Below, piece by piece: positions 63,795 through 64,000 of a stretch of DNA of 64,000 nt. Below the pieces are notes generated by a model. That model searched no databases. It was given only the letters and a program-made list of their open reading frames with translations, and had not been told where the DNA came from. Made by a program: the position numbers and the translations under genes. How positions within the stretch are numbered: position 1 is the first letter of the stretch; every line of letters begins with the position of its first letter. The stretch spans positions 3,192,001 to 3,256,000 of the forward strand of contig JAWRVZ010000029.1 of NCBI GenBank assembly GCA_037043235.1, given 5' to 3'. The stretch is from Rhodeus uyekii (Eukaryota; Chordata; Actinopteri; Cypriniformes; Acheilognathidae).

Positions 63795-63835
63795 CAAAAC
63801 ATTTTTTTTAGGTTTAATGAAGAATTGAAAAATGT
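63651..63835. repeat. Three-arm inverted repeat around (AT)n in an hmgxb4 intron
   Basis: Arm 1 (63651-63703) contains CAATTCTTCATTAAACCTAA. Arms 2 (63706-63740) and 3 (63791-63835) contain its reverse complement, TTAGGTTTAATAAAGAATTG and TTAGGTTTAATGAAGAATTG. Arm 3 also matches the ATAACAAAACAT end of arm 1. (AT)n separates arms 2 and 3. Confidence 0.9.
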
Positions 63836-64000
63836 GTATATATATATATATATATATTTTTTTATATATTTTGTTATTTTTTGGATGAAATAAAAAATAT
63901 TCAATCAAACAACAATCATTTAAAAAAGTTTTTTTAATATGCAATAATACAATTAAATGACTACTATAGCTGATATTTATTATATTTATGATAAGTTGTT

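Noticed and set aside
63720..63944. ORF with Ile-Tyr repeats on the minus strand
   Set aside because: Generated by TA runs in an hmgxb4 intron.

Overview
The window looks like nuclear DNA of a teleost fish, most likely a cyprinid. Three vertebrate-type genes have fish-like structure: a single-exon forkhead gene, a multi-exon GIMAP-like gene and a multi-exon HMG-box gene. The rest is AT-rich non-coding DNA full of microsatellites, Tc1-like, pogo/Tigger-like and hAT-like DNA transposons, tRNA-derived SINEs, a DIRS-like retroelement and short palindromic elements of the kinds common in zebrafish and carp relatives. There are no bacterial-style operons, CRISPR arrays or recognisable tRNA/rRNA genes.

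Layout. Bases 1-25,300 form a gene desert. It holds degenerate Tc1 copies (about 4.35-4.92 kb and 15.26-16.0 kb), a hAT element nested in another hAT (5.76-7.06 kb), a TTGCTAGG-type array interrupted by a further hAT (8.64-9.33 kb), a SINE, a probable solo LTR (19.36-19.72 kb) and a 0.6-kb CT/CTGT microsatellite (23.2-23.8 kb). At 25,329-26,243 (+) lies an intact intronless FoxD-class forkhead gene. Bases 26.2-51.3 kb are a second desert with SINEs, a 51-bp two-unit minisatellite, a TATC microsatellite, a CpG-rich island without a convincing ORF, a decayed DIRS-like retroelement and an AT-rich tandem/fold-back array. From 51.4 kb to the right edge two genes lie head-to-tail on the minus strand: a GIMAP-type (AIG1) GTPase gene (coding exons 51,379-56,037, non-coding 5' exon near 56.34-56.52 kb) and hmgxb4 (coding exons 58,933-63,257, 5' end beyond the window).

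The three genes are not an obvious pathway. The FoxD gene is a developmental transcription factor, and the deserts around it are where distal enhancers would be expected. hmgxb4 encodes a chromatin-associated HMG-box protein, and the GIMAP-like protein is a predicted membrane-anchored GTPase-like protein. No previously undescribed system is evident. The best second-look items are the degenerate G1 and G3 motifs of the GIMAP-like protein, an upstream ORF whose stop overlaps the FoxD start, the orphan CpG island, the nested hATs with perfect target duplications, and the two-unit minisatellite.
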